Below, piece after piece: positions 8,249 to 16,985 of a DNA stretch of 64,000 bases (the stretch's first letter is position 1; each line of letters opens with the position of its first letter). Under the pieces are notes generated by a model. That model did not search any database. It saw nothing but the letters and a program-made list of their open reading frames with translations, and was not told where the DNA came from. Position numbers and translations under genes: made by a program. Source of the stretch: DATGSL01 sp964645585 (lineage in GTDB: Bacteria > Verrucomicrobiota > Verrucomicrobiia > Opitutales > T3Sed10-336); NCBI GenBank assembly GCA_964645585.1, contig CAZYAN010000017.1, positions 1 to 64,000 on the forward strand, in the 5' to 3' direction.

Positions 8249-10711
8249 ATGCTGACCAATCACCAAGCCAAATATCTCGCTTACGAGCTCACCCGGCGCT
8301 GGTCGTCCGACAGCGTTGGCAAGCTCGCCGCTGCTGTGGCGGGCGCTCAGGTGGACCTGAATCCACACCAGGTCGATGCCGCGCTTTTTGCTTTCAATTC
8401 CCCGTTTTCCAATGGCGCGCTCCTCGCCGACGAGGTCGGTCTCGGAAAAACGATCGAGGCCGGAATTCTCCTTTCTCAGCGATGGGCGGAGCGAAAGCGG
8501 CGGATCCTCATCATCACGCCGTCGAATCTTCGAAAGCAGTGGCATCAGGAGCTCGCGGAAAAATTTTTCCTCTCGGCAACCATTCTCGAGGCGCGTTCAT
8601 ACAATCAGGCGATCAAAGCAGGGAGCACCCACCCGTTCCAGCCCAACGAGCCGGCGCTCATCATCTGCTCCTACCATTTCGCCCGGAACAAGGCCGAAGA
8701 TGTCGTGGCCACTCCTTGGGACCTCGTCGTCATCGACGAAGCTCACCGTCTCCGAAATGTATATAAGCCGTCCAACGTGATCGCCAACACGCTGAAAAAA
8801 GCGCTCGANNNNNNNNNNNNNNNNNNNNNNNNNNNNNNNNNNNNNNNNNNNNNNNNNNNNNNNNNNNNNNNNNNNNNNNNNNNNNNNNNNNNNNNNNNNN
8901 NNNNNNNNAAGCGCTCGACGAAACCGCCGAAGAATGGTCCGAAGACGACACCCCGGAGCCGCTCTCCGCCGCCGACCGCGAAGGCATGGCGGCCGAAATC
9001 GCCGATCTGGAGGCTTTCGCGTCCCTCGCCGGCTCGATTGTCAACAATGCGAAGGGTGCCCGCGCTCCTGCGCGCTCTCAAGGTCGCTTTCGAGAAGGTC
9101 GCGGGCCTGAAAGCACCCGAAAAGGCGATCATCTTCACCGAATCCCGCCGCACGCAAGATTACCTCCTTCGCCTCCTTTCGGAGAGCAAATGGAGCGAAG
9201 GCATCGTACTCTTCAACGGCAGCAACAACGACGAACGATCAAGGCGAATCTACGCGGAATGGATCGATCGTTACAGAGATACCGACCGGGTCACCGGTTC
9301 CCGCACGGCCGATATGCGTTCGGCTCTGGTCGATTATTTCCGCGAAGAAGGCCGCATCATGATTGCAACCGAAGCCGGAGCGGAAGGGATTAACCTTCAG
9401 TTTTGCTCGCTCGTCATCAACTACGACTTGCCTTGGAATCCGCAGCGCGTCGAGCAGCGCATCGGCCGCTGTCATCGCTACGGCCAGAAACACGACGTCG
9501 TCGTCGTGAACTTTCTCAATAAGAAAAATGCCGCCGATCAGCGCGTTTACCAGCTTCTCGCCGAGAAATTTAATCTTTTCGAGGGCGTCTTCGGTGCCAG
9601 CGATGAGGTTCTTGGAGCCCTCGAATCGGGCGTCGATTTCGAAAAACGGATCGCCAATATTTACCAGCAGTGCCGCGAGCCGAAGTTGATCCAGGCGGCT
9701 TTCGACAATCTCCAGCAGGAATTGAGCTTCGAAATCAACGAAGCCATGACCACCACACGAAAGAAACTGCTGGAACACTTTGATGACGAAGTCCGCGAAA
9801 AGCTGCGGATTCGAGACGAGGATTCCAAGGCCATCCTCGGCGAATTCGAGCGCCAGCTTATCCGGCTCACGCGTCACGAGCTGAATGGACACGCCGAGTT
9901 CAATGGCGAAGGTTCCTTCCGGCTTCTCAGCGTCCCGTTCCCGGAGATTGCCGCAAAGACGCCGACGGGACTCTATGACCTTCCCCGGCGCTCCGGCGAA
10001 GCTCACCTTTACCGCATCGGTCATCCGCTCGCCGACGCCGTTATCGCCCGCGCCAAGGAACGCCCGCTCGTACCGGCCGAGATTGAATTTAGCTACGATG
10101 CGCATGAAGGAAAAGTGACCATCCTCGAACCGCTCATCGGCCAATCCGGCTGGCTGACCGCGTCCCGCTTCACGGTGGATTCCCTGGATCAAACCGAAGA
10201 CTATCTCATCCTCGCCGCTCAGACTGACGCAGGGAAGGGTCTGGACGAAGAGACGGCCCGGCGCCTCCTGTCATTGCCGGGAATTCAGCTCGCCGAAACT
10301 ACGGAATCCGCTCCGCCAACGATCGACGATATCACCCGCCAAGAACAGGCCCGCATCAGTCGCGGAATCTCCGAGCGAAACGCCCAATTTTTCGAAGCGG
10401 AAGCTGCCAAGCTCGATAACTGGGCCGACGACCTCAAAGTCGGCCTTGAGCGTGAGATCAAAGACATCGACCGCCAGATCAAAGAAGCCCGCCGCGCCGC
10501 CTCCGCCGCCCTCACGCTCGAGGAAAAACTTCAGGGGCAAAAACAGATCAAGGCCCTTGAAAACCACCGCAAGGAACGCCGCCGCAACCTCTTCGACGCC
10601 CAAGACGAAATCGACCGCAATCGCGACCGTTTGATTGAGAAAATCGAAGGGAAACTCAAGTCGGAGTCTTCGGAAGAAAAACTGTTTACGGTTCGCTGGA
10701 AGTTGAGCTGA
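8249..10711 (+). CDS. SNF2/DEAD-type helicase of a restriction system (interrupted: N gap and frameshift)
   Basis: A superfamily 2 ATPase expected to translocate on DNA. I start it at ATG 8249 (MLTNHQAKYLAYELTRRW). The first RecA-like half has Walker A in LADEVGLGKTIEAG (about 61-68) and DEAH in VVIDEAHRL (about 163-166). The second half has IIFTESRRTQ, TEAGAEGINLQ and EQRIGRCHRYGQ (motif VI), then a long Lys/Glu-rich, coiled-coil-like C-terminus. The middle, including motif III and the end of RecA1, is lost in a 100-N gap (8809-8908). Right of the gap the coding frame is ALDETAEEWSEDDTPEPL up to NNAKG at about 9057; coding then resumes in the next frame at ALLRALKVAFEKV (9062). One extra base therefore lies in 9055-9061. 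This is either a sequencing error near the gap or a real lesion. Confidence 0.85.
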   Translation: MLTNHQAKYLAYELTRRWSSDSVGKLAAAVAGAQVDLNPHQVDAALFAFNSPFSNGALLADEVGLGKTIEAGILLSQRWAERKRRILIITPSNLRKQWHQELAEKFFLSATILEARSYNQAIKAGSTHPFQPNEPALIICSYHFARNKAEDVVATPWDLVVIDEAHRLRNVYKPSNVIANTLKKALXXXXXXXXXXXXXXXXXXXXXXXXXXXXXXXXXXKRSTKPPKNGPKTTPRSRSPPPTAKAWRPKSPIWRLSRPSPARLSTMRRVPALLRALKVAFEKVAGLKAPEKAIIFTESRRTQDYLLRLLSESKWSEGIVLFNGSNNDERSRRIYAEWIDRYRDTDRVTGSRTADMRSALVDYFREEGRIMIATEAGAEGINLQFCSLVINYDLPWNPQRVEQRIGRCHRYGQKHDVVVVNFLNKKNAADQRVYQLLAEKFNLFEGVFGASDEVLGALESGVDFEKRIANIYQQCREPKLIQAAFDNLQQELSFEINEAMTTTRKKLLEHFDDEVREKLRIRDEDSKAILGEFERQLIRLTRHELNGHAEFNGEGSFRLLSVPFPEIAAKTPTGLYDLPRRSGEAHLYRIGHPLADAVIARAKERPLVPAEIEFSYDAHEGKVTILEPLIGQSGWLTASRFTVDSLDQTEDYLILAAQTDAGKGLDEETARRLLSLPGIQLAETTESAPPTIDDITRQEQARISRGISERNAQFFEAEAAKLDNWADDLKVGLEREIKDIDRQIKEARRAASAALTLEEKLQGQKQIKALENHRKERRRNLFDAQDEIDRNRDRLIEKIEGKLKSESSEEKLFTVRWKLS
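8809..8908. other. Assembly gap of 100 N
   Basis: Exactly 100 N, the conventional size for a gap of unknown length. Both flanks carry the same ten bases, AAGCGCTCGA, directly against the Ns (before 8809 and from 8909). The true missing sequence is probably several hundred bases, because the helicase lacks motif III and the rest of its first RecA-like domain. Confidence 0.98.
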
Positions 10712-10712
10712 T

Positions 10713-10727
10713 ACCTTTACTAAAGGT
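10713..10727. repeat. Short palindrome between helicase and AAA ATPase
   Basis: ACCTTT-ACT-AAAGGT, six-base perfect arms around a three-base centre, directly after the helicase stop codon. It lies at the start of a 72-base AT-rich spacer before the ATPase. It could be an operator for the ATPase-protease pair; there is no T-run to make it a terminator. Confidence 0.4.
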
Positions 10728-10783
10728 CAAAAACATCACGAACGCGAAAGTCTTCACACGAAGTTCATTTTCAAATCGATCAA

Positions 10784-11746
10784 ATGGCTACGGCAGAACA
10801 AATTAAAGCTCTAATCCGATCCCACCTCAGCGAGGACCGGGAGCGCTTCTATACCCTCGCACTCCAAGTCGCGGCGCACGAAGCCCAACAAGGACACGGT
10901 GCCTTGGCTCACGATATTCGCGAGATTGTGGACAAAGGTCGCAAGGCCCGCGGGGGAAACGCATTGTTGAAATTCCCCCAGGACCTGGCTGGGATGGTGC
11001 TTTCGGAAACGTCGAGCATCCCGTTTTCGGCTCTGGTCATTCCCGAGGAATTCCGCGAACGAATCCAAAGGATCATTCACGAATACCGCCAACAGGAGAA
11101 ACTGAAGAAGCACGGACTTTCGAATCGCAGGAAGATCCTTCTTTCCGGCCCACCCGGAACGGGTAAGACTCTTACCGCCCGCGTGCTGGCGCATGAACTC
11201 CGTCTGCCTTTGCATACCATTCAGGTGGATAAGCTCGTGACAAAATTCATGGGCGAAACCAGCGCTAAGCTTCGGCAGATTTTCGACCTGATCCGGGATG
11301 AATCCGGCGTCTATCTTTTCGACGAGTTCGACGCGATCGGGGGCGACCGCTCACTGGAAAACGATGTGGGGGAAATGCGTCGGGTACTCAATGCCCTCTT
11401 GCAGTTTATCGAACAAGACGCCTCAGACAGCTTGATCATCGGCGCCACTAACAACCCCGCTTTGCTGGACCGTGCGCTTTTCCGCCGTTTCGATGATGTA
11501 CTCCACTACGGATTGCCCGATGAAGCTTCCCGCCGCCAGCTCATTGAAAACGTCTCGGGGCCGTTCAAGGGTCGTATTGAATGGAAATCGGTCATGACTG
11601 AAAGTGCTGGATTGAGCCATGCCGAGATCGATCATGCCTGCCGCGATGCCATCAAGGCCGCCATTCTTGCGGACAGACAAAAGGTCCGAACCCAGGATCT
11701 CATCAAAACACTTCGCGAACGAAGTCAAACCCACGACCGCAAATAA
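10784..11746 (+). CDS. AAA+ ATPase, IetA-like partner of a subtilisin protease
   Basis: A 320-residue AAA ATPase with Walker A GPPGTGKT (122-129), Walker B VYLFDEFDAIGG (from 176), sensor-1 GATNNPALLD (220-229) and arginine-finger candidates in ALFRRFDD (R234, R235). The N-terminal 80 residues are helical and unassigned. Spacing to the S8 protease is three bases, so the two are almost certainly co-translated. AAA ATPase plus subtilisin pairs are known as IetA/IetS, first described as a toxin-antitoxin-like stability and exclusion module of an Agrobacterium Ti plasmid and later listed among anti-phage systems. Assignment to that family is by architecture, not by alignment. In that model the ATPase restrains or directs the protease. 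No Shine-Dalgarno sequence is evident before the start. Confidence 0.88.
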   Translation: MATAEQIKALIRSHLSEDRERFYTLALQVAAHEAQQGHGALAHDIREIVDKGRKARGGNALLKFPQDLAGMVLSETSSIPFSALVIPEEFRERIQRIIHEYRQQEKLKKHGLSNRRKILLSGPPGTGKTLTARVLAHELRLPLHTIQVDKLVTKFMGETSAKLRQIFDLIRDESGVYLFDEFDAIGGDRSLENDVGEMRRVLNALLQFIEQDASDSLIIGATNNPALLDRALFRRFDDVLHYGLPDEASRRQLIENVSGPFKGRIEWKSVMTESAGLSHAEIDHACRDAIKAAILADRQKVRTQDLIKTLRERSQTHDRK

Positions 11747-11749
11747 TCC

Positions 11750-14239
11750 ATGGCCAGTCCCCGCTTTTCCCATTTGTTTCTTCCCGGTCCGTCTGACAGT
11801 CGAAACGACTACAGCAGTCCGCGGAGAGGCGGCGACGGGCCGAGGCTTCGAGTGCAGGATCGTCCGACACACGCTGAACATGTCCAAAAGGCACTCGAAA
11901 GCGCGTGGAAAACAGCGGAAGAAAGACAGGCGGTGGCGTACTCCACCCGGCAGGGGGTTTATCTGGAATTCACGAGCGAGCCGGGATTTGATCTTGCGCT
12001 GAAGAAGCTTGAATCAAGGAAATCCGGGATCCGTTTACTGAATGTACGGACGGATCGCGTTGATGGAAGCCCTGTGACACGAGCCACCGTTTTCGTGCCT
12101 CATAATAAGAGCGGTCACTTTCTGCAAAGAGCGATCCAGTATGCCACCGAGGATAATAAACCAAAGAAGGACGGAACGGTAACCCCGAAGAACCGGGAGC
12201 TGATCGAGAGTATCGCGGATGTCAGGGCCGCAATCCTGGAATCCTCATTTTGGCAGGATACTCCCGAACGTCTTCCCGGAGAATCACCGAAATGGATCGA
12301 GGCATGGCTTAGCAGCGAAGATCTTCGTGTCATCGAAGCGTTCAACCTATTGTGTGCAGACCTTGGAATTGCGCTTGGGGAAGGCTCGCTGTCGTTCCCA
12401 GAACGCACGGTTCGATTGATCCAAGCAAACCGGCCGCAACTGGAAGCCCTGATCGACCATTCCGATTCGATCGCCGAATTTCGTTCCGCCCGGGAAGTGG
12501 CGACTTTTTTTATCGAGCTGGACAACACGGATCAAACCGAGTGGGTCGACCATCTCCTTTCCCGGACTTCGCTTCAGGCGACAAACGAAGTCTGCGTTCT
12601 GGTTCTAGACCACGGTGTCAACAATGGACATCGGCTTTTGCAGCCACTTTTGCAGGATGAAGATTGCCATGCGGCAGATCCCGATTGGGGCAGTCATGAT
12701 GACCATGGTCACGGTACGCTTATGGCCGGGACCGCTGGCTACGGGGATCTTCTCCGCCATCTGGATGGGGATGAACCCATAACCATTCATCATGGGCTGG
12801 AATCGGCGAAAATTCTACCCCCTCCGCCGGAGGAAAATCCGCGCCGACTATGGGGTCACTTCACGGCACGCGGCATCAGCAGGGCGGAAATCCAGGCTCC
12901 AGAGCGCAAACGCATCATCTGCATGGCTGTCACCAGCAGCGATGCGCTTGGCCGGGGCCGCCCCTCGTCTTGGTCCGGGATGATCGACGCATTGGCCTCC
13001 GGTTATTCGGATGACCGGAAGCGCCTGTTCGTTCTCAGTGCCGGAAACGTCGGCGACCCGGAAGATTGGAAACGGTTTCCGGATTCCAATAAAACCCGCG
13101 AAATTCATGATCCGGCACAGGCTTGGAACGCGCTGACGGTCGGAGCCTGCACGGAGAAGACGCGGATCGAAGACCCGACACTGGCCAACTACCATCCTCT
13201 CGCCGAATCCGGTGATTTGTCGCCCTATTCCTCCACTTCATCGACTTGGCCTGATCGCAAATGGCCAATCAAACCGGAGGTATTGTTCGAGGGCGGAAAT
13301 GTCGCGCGCGGCCCTAACGATTCCGTATTTGATACGGACGACCTGAAGTTATTGTCGACGTATCGCGACCCTCAAGTCGCCCAATTCGCCCCATTCGATG
13401 CAACCAGCGCCGCCGCCGCACAGGCAGCCTCGATGGCGGCACGCTTGCAGGCGCAGTATCCCGCCGCATGGCCTGAGACCATCAGAGGTTTGATCGTGCA
13501 TTCGGCTCAATGGACAACCGCGCAAAAGCGCAACTATCTCCAAGGCGACCGAAAGAACGACTATTGCCGACTGGCAAGAATCTGCGGATACGGCGTTTCC
13601 AATGTGGAACGCGCCATTTCCTGTGCATCCAACTCGCTTTCACTGATCGCCCAGGCGGAGCTGCAACCTTTCGACAAACACGAAACCCAGAGTCGATACG
13701 TTTCGAAGGATATGCATCTCTACCGCCTGCCCTGGCCGGTCGACGTCCTTCAGGATCTTGGTGAACTCTCCCTTCAGATGAGGGTGACACTCTCTTATTT
13801 CATTGAGCCCAGTCCCGGGGAAGTGGGATGGCAGGATCGCTACCGATACGCCTCCCACGCTTTGCGATTCGAACTGAATGGTCCGGGCGAGGGAGAGCCG
13901 GAGTTCATCCAGCGTGTAAACCGCAAAGCAAGGGAAGACGACGAACACCCGGGTACCGAGGGTGCCTCGGATCATTGGACGCTTGGCGAAACAAGAAACA
14001 CCGGTTCCATTCATTCCGATATCTGGACGGGAACCGCGGCCGAACTGGCAGGCTCGAACCTGATCGCCGTTCACCCGGCTGCGGGCTGGTGGCGAGAGCG
14101 TCATCACCTCGGCAGATTCGACAAGAGAACACGCTATTCATTGATCGTCTCCTTTGTTCTTCCGGGACAGGAAGTCGACATCTACACGCCCGTTGCCCTT
14201 CAACTGGGAGTTTCCGCTCCGATCACGGTCAGCGTTTGA
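11750..14239 (+). CDS. S8 (subtilisin-like) serine protease, IetS-like
   Basis: An 829-residue cytoplasmic protein with no signal peptide. The catalytic triad is complete: Asp287 in VLVLDHGVN, His321 in DDHGHGTLMAGT, and Ser553 in FDATSAAAAQAASMA, with the oxyanion Asn433 in LFVLSAGNVGD. The usual GTSMAAP around the Ser is altered to ATSAAAAQA, but the Ser and its alanine-rich helix are kept. Some 280 residues precede the Asp, and about 270 beta-rich residues follow the Ser; both are unassigned and could carry target recognition. It lies three bases after the AAA ATPase. Lack of a secretion signal and pairing with an ATPase suggest an intracellular effector protease. The target is unknown. 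Confidence 0.9.
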   Translation: MASPRFSHLFLPGPSDSRNDYSSPRRGGDGPRLRVQDRPTHAEHVQKALESAWKTAEERQAVAYSTRQGVYLEFTSEPGFDLALKKLESRKSGIRLLNVRTDRVDGSPVTRATVFVPHNKSGHFLQRAIQYATEDNKPKKDGTVTPKNRELIESIADVRAAILESSFWQDTPERLPGESPKWIEAWLSSEDLRVIEAFNLLCADLGIALGEGSLSFPERTVRLIQANRPQLEALIDHSDSIAEFRSAREVATFFIELDNTDQTEWVDHLLSRTSLQATNEVCVLVLDHGVNNGHRLLQPLLQDEDCHAADPDWGSHDDHGHGTLMAGTAGYGDLLRHLDGDEPITIHHGLESAKILPPPPEENPRRLWGHFTARGISRAEIQAPERKRIICMAVTSSDALGRGRPSSWSGMIDALASGYSDDRKRLFVLSAGNVGDPEDWKRFPDSNKTREIHDPAQAWNALTVGACTEKTRIEDPTLANYHPLAESGDLSPYSSTSSTWPDRKWPIKPEVLFEGGNVARGPNDSVFDTDDLKLLSTYRDPQVAQFAPFDATSAAAAQAASMAARLQAQYPAAWPETIRGLIVHSAQWTTAQKRNYLQGDRKNDYCRLARICGYGVSNVERAISCASNSLSLIAQAELQPFDKHETQSRYVSKDMHLYRLPWPVDVLQDLGELSLQMRVTLSYFIEPSPGEVGWQDRYRYASHALRFELNGPGEGEPEFIQRVNRKAREDDEHPGTEGASDHWTLGETRNTGSIHSDIWTGTAAELAGSNLIAVHPAAGWWRERHHLGRFDKRTRYSLIVSFVLPGQEVDIYTPVALQLGVSAPITVSV

Positions 14240-14272
14240 AATTCCTCTGCCATCTATCCTTTATAAAATTCG

Positions 14273-15880
14273 ATGTCCTCCAAAAAACAAAAACTCGAAC
14301 TCACTTGGATTGGGAAAGAGAACCGGCCGAAGCTGGAGCCGCGGATTCTTGTCGAGGATCCGGAGAAGTCGTACCATGCGCCGCATCGGGTTGGGGAGAA
14401 TGATCTTTTCGACAACAAGCTGATCTTCGGGGACAATCTGCTGGCGCTGAAAGCACTGGAGCAGGAATACGCGGGGAAGGTAAAGTGCGTGTTTATCGAT
14501 CCGCCGTACAATACTGGATCGGCGTTTGAGCATTATGATGATGGGCTGGAGCATTCGTTGTGGCTGAGCTTGATGCGGGAACGGCTGGAACTGCTAAAAC
14601 GTCTATTAGCAATCAACGGAAGTCTATGGATTACAATAGACGATAATGAAGCGCATTATCTGAAAATTGTTTGCGACGAAATCTTTGGTCGATCCAATTT
14701 TGTCGCAAATGTGATTTGGCAGAAGAAATTCTCTCCGCAAAACGATGCAAAATGGATCAGTAACAGCCACGACCACATACTTTGCGTTGCGAAGGACAAA
14801 TCGATTTGGCGACCAAATTCATTGCCTCGGAGTGAAAGCATGGATGAGCGGTACAAGAATCCAGACAATGACCCAAAAGGCCCTTGGGCATCGACTGATT
14901 TGACGCGAGCAGAGCACCGGGATCGCGACTATTGGGGATTAATAACTCCATCAGGTAAAGAGGTTTTTCCGGCAAGAGGCAGGAGTTGGAGTCGCCCTTT
15001 CGAGAATATCGAGAAACTAAAAAACGAAGGACGTCTCTGGTTTGGGCCCAAGGGAGATCGAATGCCAAGATTAAAAAAATATCTATCCGAAATGCGAGGT
15101 GGCTTAACCCCGCAGACGATTTGGTTGAATAATGAGGTTGGCAATACACAAGAGGCAAAAAGAGAGGTTCTTCAAATTGGATCGGACACTGTTTTCAACA
15201 CTCCCAAACCCGAACGCCTTATCCATCGAATCCTCCACATCGCCACCAATCCCGGCGACCTCGTTCTCGATTCCTTTCTCGGATCCGGCACGACGGCGGC
15301 CGTGGCGCACAAGATGGGGCGGCGCTGGATCGGCATTGAGCTGGGGGAACATTGCCACACGCATTGCATTCCGCGTTTGAGAAAAGTGATCGACGGCGAG
15401 GATCCCGGAGGCATCACCAAGGCGGTCGGGTGGCAAGGCGGCGGCGGGTTTCGTTACTACCGACTCGCGCCCTCCCTGCTCGAGAAGGACAAGTGGGGCA
15501 ACTGGGTCATTTCCAAAGACTACAACGCCGCGATGCTGGCGGAGGCGATTTGCTAACTGGAAGGGTTCACCTACGCCCCGAGCGACAGCCTTTACTGGCA
15601 GCATGGCCGCTCCACCGAGCGTGATTTCATCTACGTCACCACCGCCAGCCTCACCCATGCCCAGCTCCAGCAGCTCAGCGACGAAGTCGGCACTGATCGC
15701 ACGTTGCTCGTGGTCTGCACCTCCTTCCGGGGCCGCAAGGAGGGATATCCGAACCTGACGGTAAAGAAGATCCCCAAGACCGTGCTCAACCGCTGCGAAT
15801 GGGGCAAGGACGACTACAGCCTCCGAGTCGAAAACCTGCCCGACGCCCCGCCGAAGCCCGGGCAGCAGGAGCTATTTTGA
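14273..15880 (+). pseudogene. Site-specific N6-adenine DNA methyltransferase (Mod), interrupted by an in-frame TAA
   Basis: The open part (14273-15556, 427 residues) is a beta-class adenine methyltransferase: DPPYNTG (76-79) comes before the SAM-binding DSFLGSGTTAAVAHKMGRRW (FLGSGT 335-340). At 15554-15556 the frame meets TAA. Translation of the same frame continues for 107 sensible codons (LEGFTYAPSDSLYWQHGRST and on) to TGA 15878-15880, ending PPKPGQQELF. A single-base change, such as AAA to TAA, explains this. The truncated protein keeps the catalytic core but loses the last quarter. Bases about 14585-15195 are clearly more AT-rich, with different codon choice (AAA, TTA, ATA, AGA), and coincide with the target-recognition region between the two catalytic motifs. 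This suggests a swapped TRD. TATAAA at about 14260 may be part of its own promoter. Confidence 0.85.
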
Positions 15881-15996
15881 GCTAAAGACTCTCCGAACGC
15901 CGATGAAATCGCTGGAAAATCTCTATCCTCTACCAAAAATTTTCGTGGTTTCGACTTGCGCGAAGCGAGCAAAAGGACTTCCTTACCGACAGCAAA

Positions 15997-16042
15997 CCTC
16001 CCGCGCCTCTGCTCGCATGCGTAATTCGGGGGGTGTTTTTTT
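15997..16042 (+). terminator. Candidate weak intrinsic terminator between mod and the Abi_2 gene
   Basis: CCTCCCG (15997-16003) can pair with CGGGGGG (16027-16033), with one G-T pair, over a loop of 23 bases, followed by TGTTTTTTTG. The loop is long, so termination would be inefficient. If real, it separates mod from the abi-res pair. Confidence 0.3.
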
Positions 16043-16085
16043 GTACGGATCACGGGATTCGCGCGAGCGAAGGAAGGGAGGTCGT

Positions 16086-16985
16086 GTGAAGTACACGAAA
16101 CCCCCACTTACCTTCGAACAACAGGCCGATCAGTTGATGAGCCGAGGGCTCGTCGCCGACCGCGAACTGCTGATCCAGCGTCTTCAGGCAACCAGTTATT
16201 TCCGCCTGTCCGGGTACCTGCATTGTTATCGAAAGCCTGGTTCGGATGATTACCGTGAAGGCACCACATTGGATGAGGTATGGCGGATTTGTGTCTTCGA
16301 TCAGCGTCTCCGGACCCTGCTGCTGGACGCGATCGAAGCCATCGAAGTTTTCGTTCGAACCCAGCTCGCCTACCACTTCGCCCATGAGCACGGTCCTTTC
16401 AGCTATCATGAACCGAAGAATCTGCCGCATTTGTCACCCAGCGCGTTTCTGAACTGGCAACGTAAACTGGACGATCAGGTGGATCGCAGCTTGAAGTCTA
16501 AAGAAGAGTTTCTCGTTCACTTCTTCAAGCGTTACGGCGACGAGCATACCCGCCCGCCGATCTGGAGTCTGATCGAGCTGATGGATTTCGGATGCACCCT
16601 GACGTTTTACCGGGGAGTTGATCACCGGATCAAACAGGCGATCGCATTGAAAGCAGGAATCCCGGACCGGGTGCTTGGGTCCTGGCTATTGAGCTTAAAC
16701 ACCGTCCGCAACCGCTGTGCGCATCATCTGCGGCTCTGGAACTGGAGACTCGGAAATCCGGTGTTACTGCCGAATGTTCGAAAATACCCGGAGTGGCATG
16801 CGCAGGATTTGCCGAACGACCAAATCGGCGTTGTTCTGACACTCTGCCGCCACCTTCTGAATCGCATTTCACCCACCAATCGCTGGACCGAACGGCTCTT
16901 GAGCCATTTTGCGGAGTTTCCACAAATTCCGTCCGTTCCGATGGGCTTTCCCGCCGATTGGCGCAACCACCCTCTTTGGAAATAA
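16086..16985 (+). CDS. Abi_2 (AbiD/AbiF-type) abortive infection protein with HEPN motif
   Basis: I start it at GTG 16086, preceded by AAGGGAGG four bases upstream, rather than at an ATG 61 codons earlier, whose extension is AT-rich and unlike the family. The 299-residue protein begins KYTKPPLTFEQQADQLMSRG and has LQATSYFRLSGYLHCYR and FDQRLRTLLLDAIEAIEVFV, typical of Abi_2. The LNTVRNRCAHHLRLWN segment (R208 to H213) is the R-x4-H signature of HEPN ribonucleases. The stop overlaps the start of the restriction gene (TAATG), so the two are translationally coupled. Abi_2 proteins shut down infected cells, probably by RNA cleavage; the trigger is unknown. It occupies the place between Mod and Res. 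Confidence 0.9.
   Translation: MKYTKPPLTFEQQADQLMSRGLVADRELLIQRLQATSYFRLSGYLHCYRKPGSDDYREGTTLDEVWRICVFDQRLRTLLLDAIEAIEVFVRTQLAYHFAHEHGPFSYHEPKNLPHLSPSAFLNWQRKLDDQVDRSLKSKEEFLVHFFKRYGDEHTRPPIWSLIELMDFGCTLTFYRGVDHRIKQAIALKAGIPDRVLGSWLLSLNTVRNRCAHHLRLWNWRLGNPVLLPNVRKYPEWHAQDLPNDQIGVVLTLCRHLLNRISPTNRWTERLLSHFAEFPQIPSVPMGFPADWRNHPLWK

Noticed and set aside
15903..16085. N-terminal extension of the Abi_2 protein from ATG 15903
   Set aside because: The 61 extra residues are AT-rich and unlike Abi_2, cover the terminator-like stem, and a strong ribosome binding site precedes GTG 16086.
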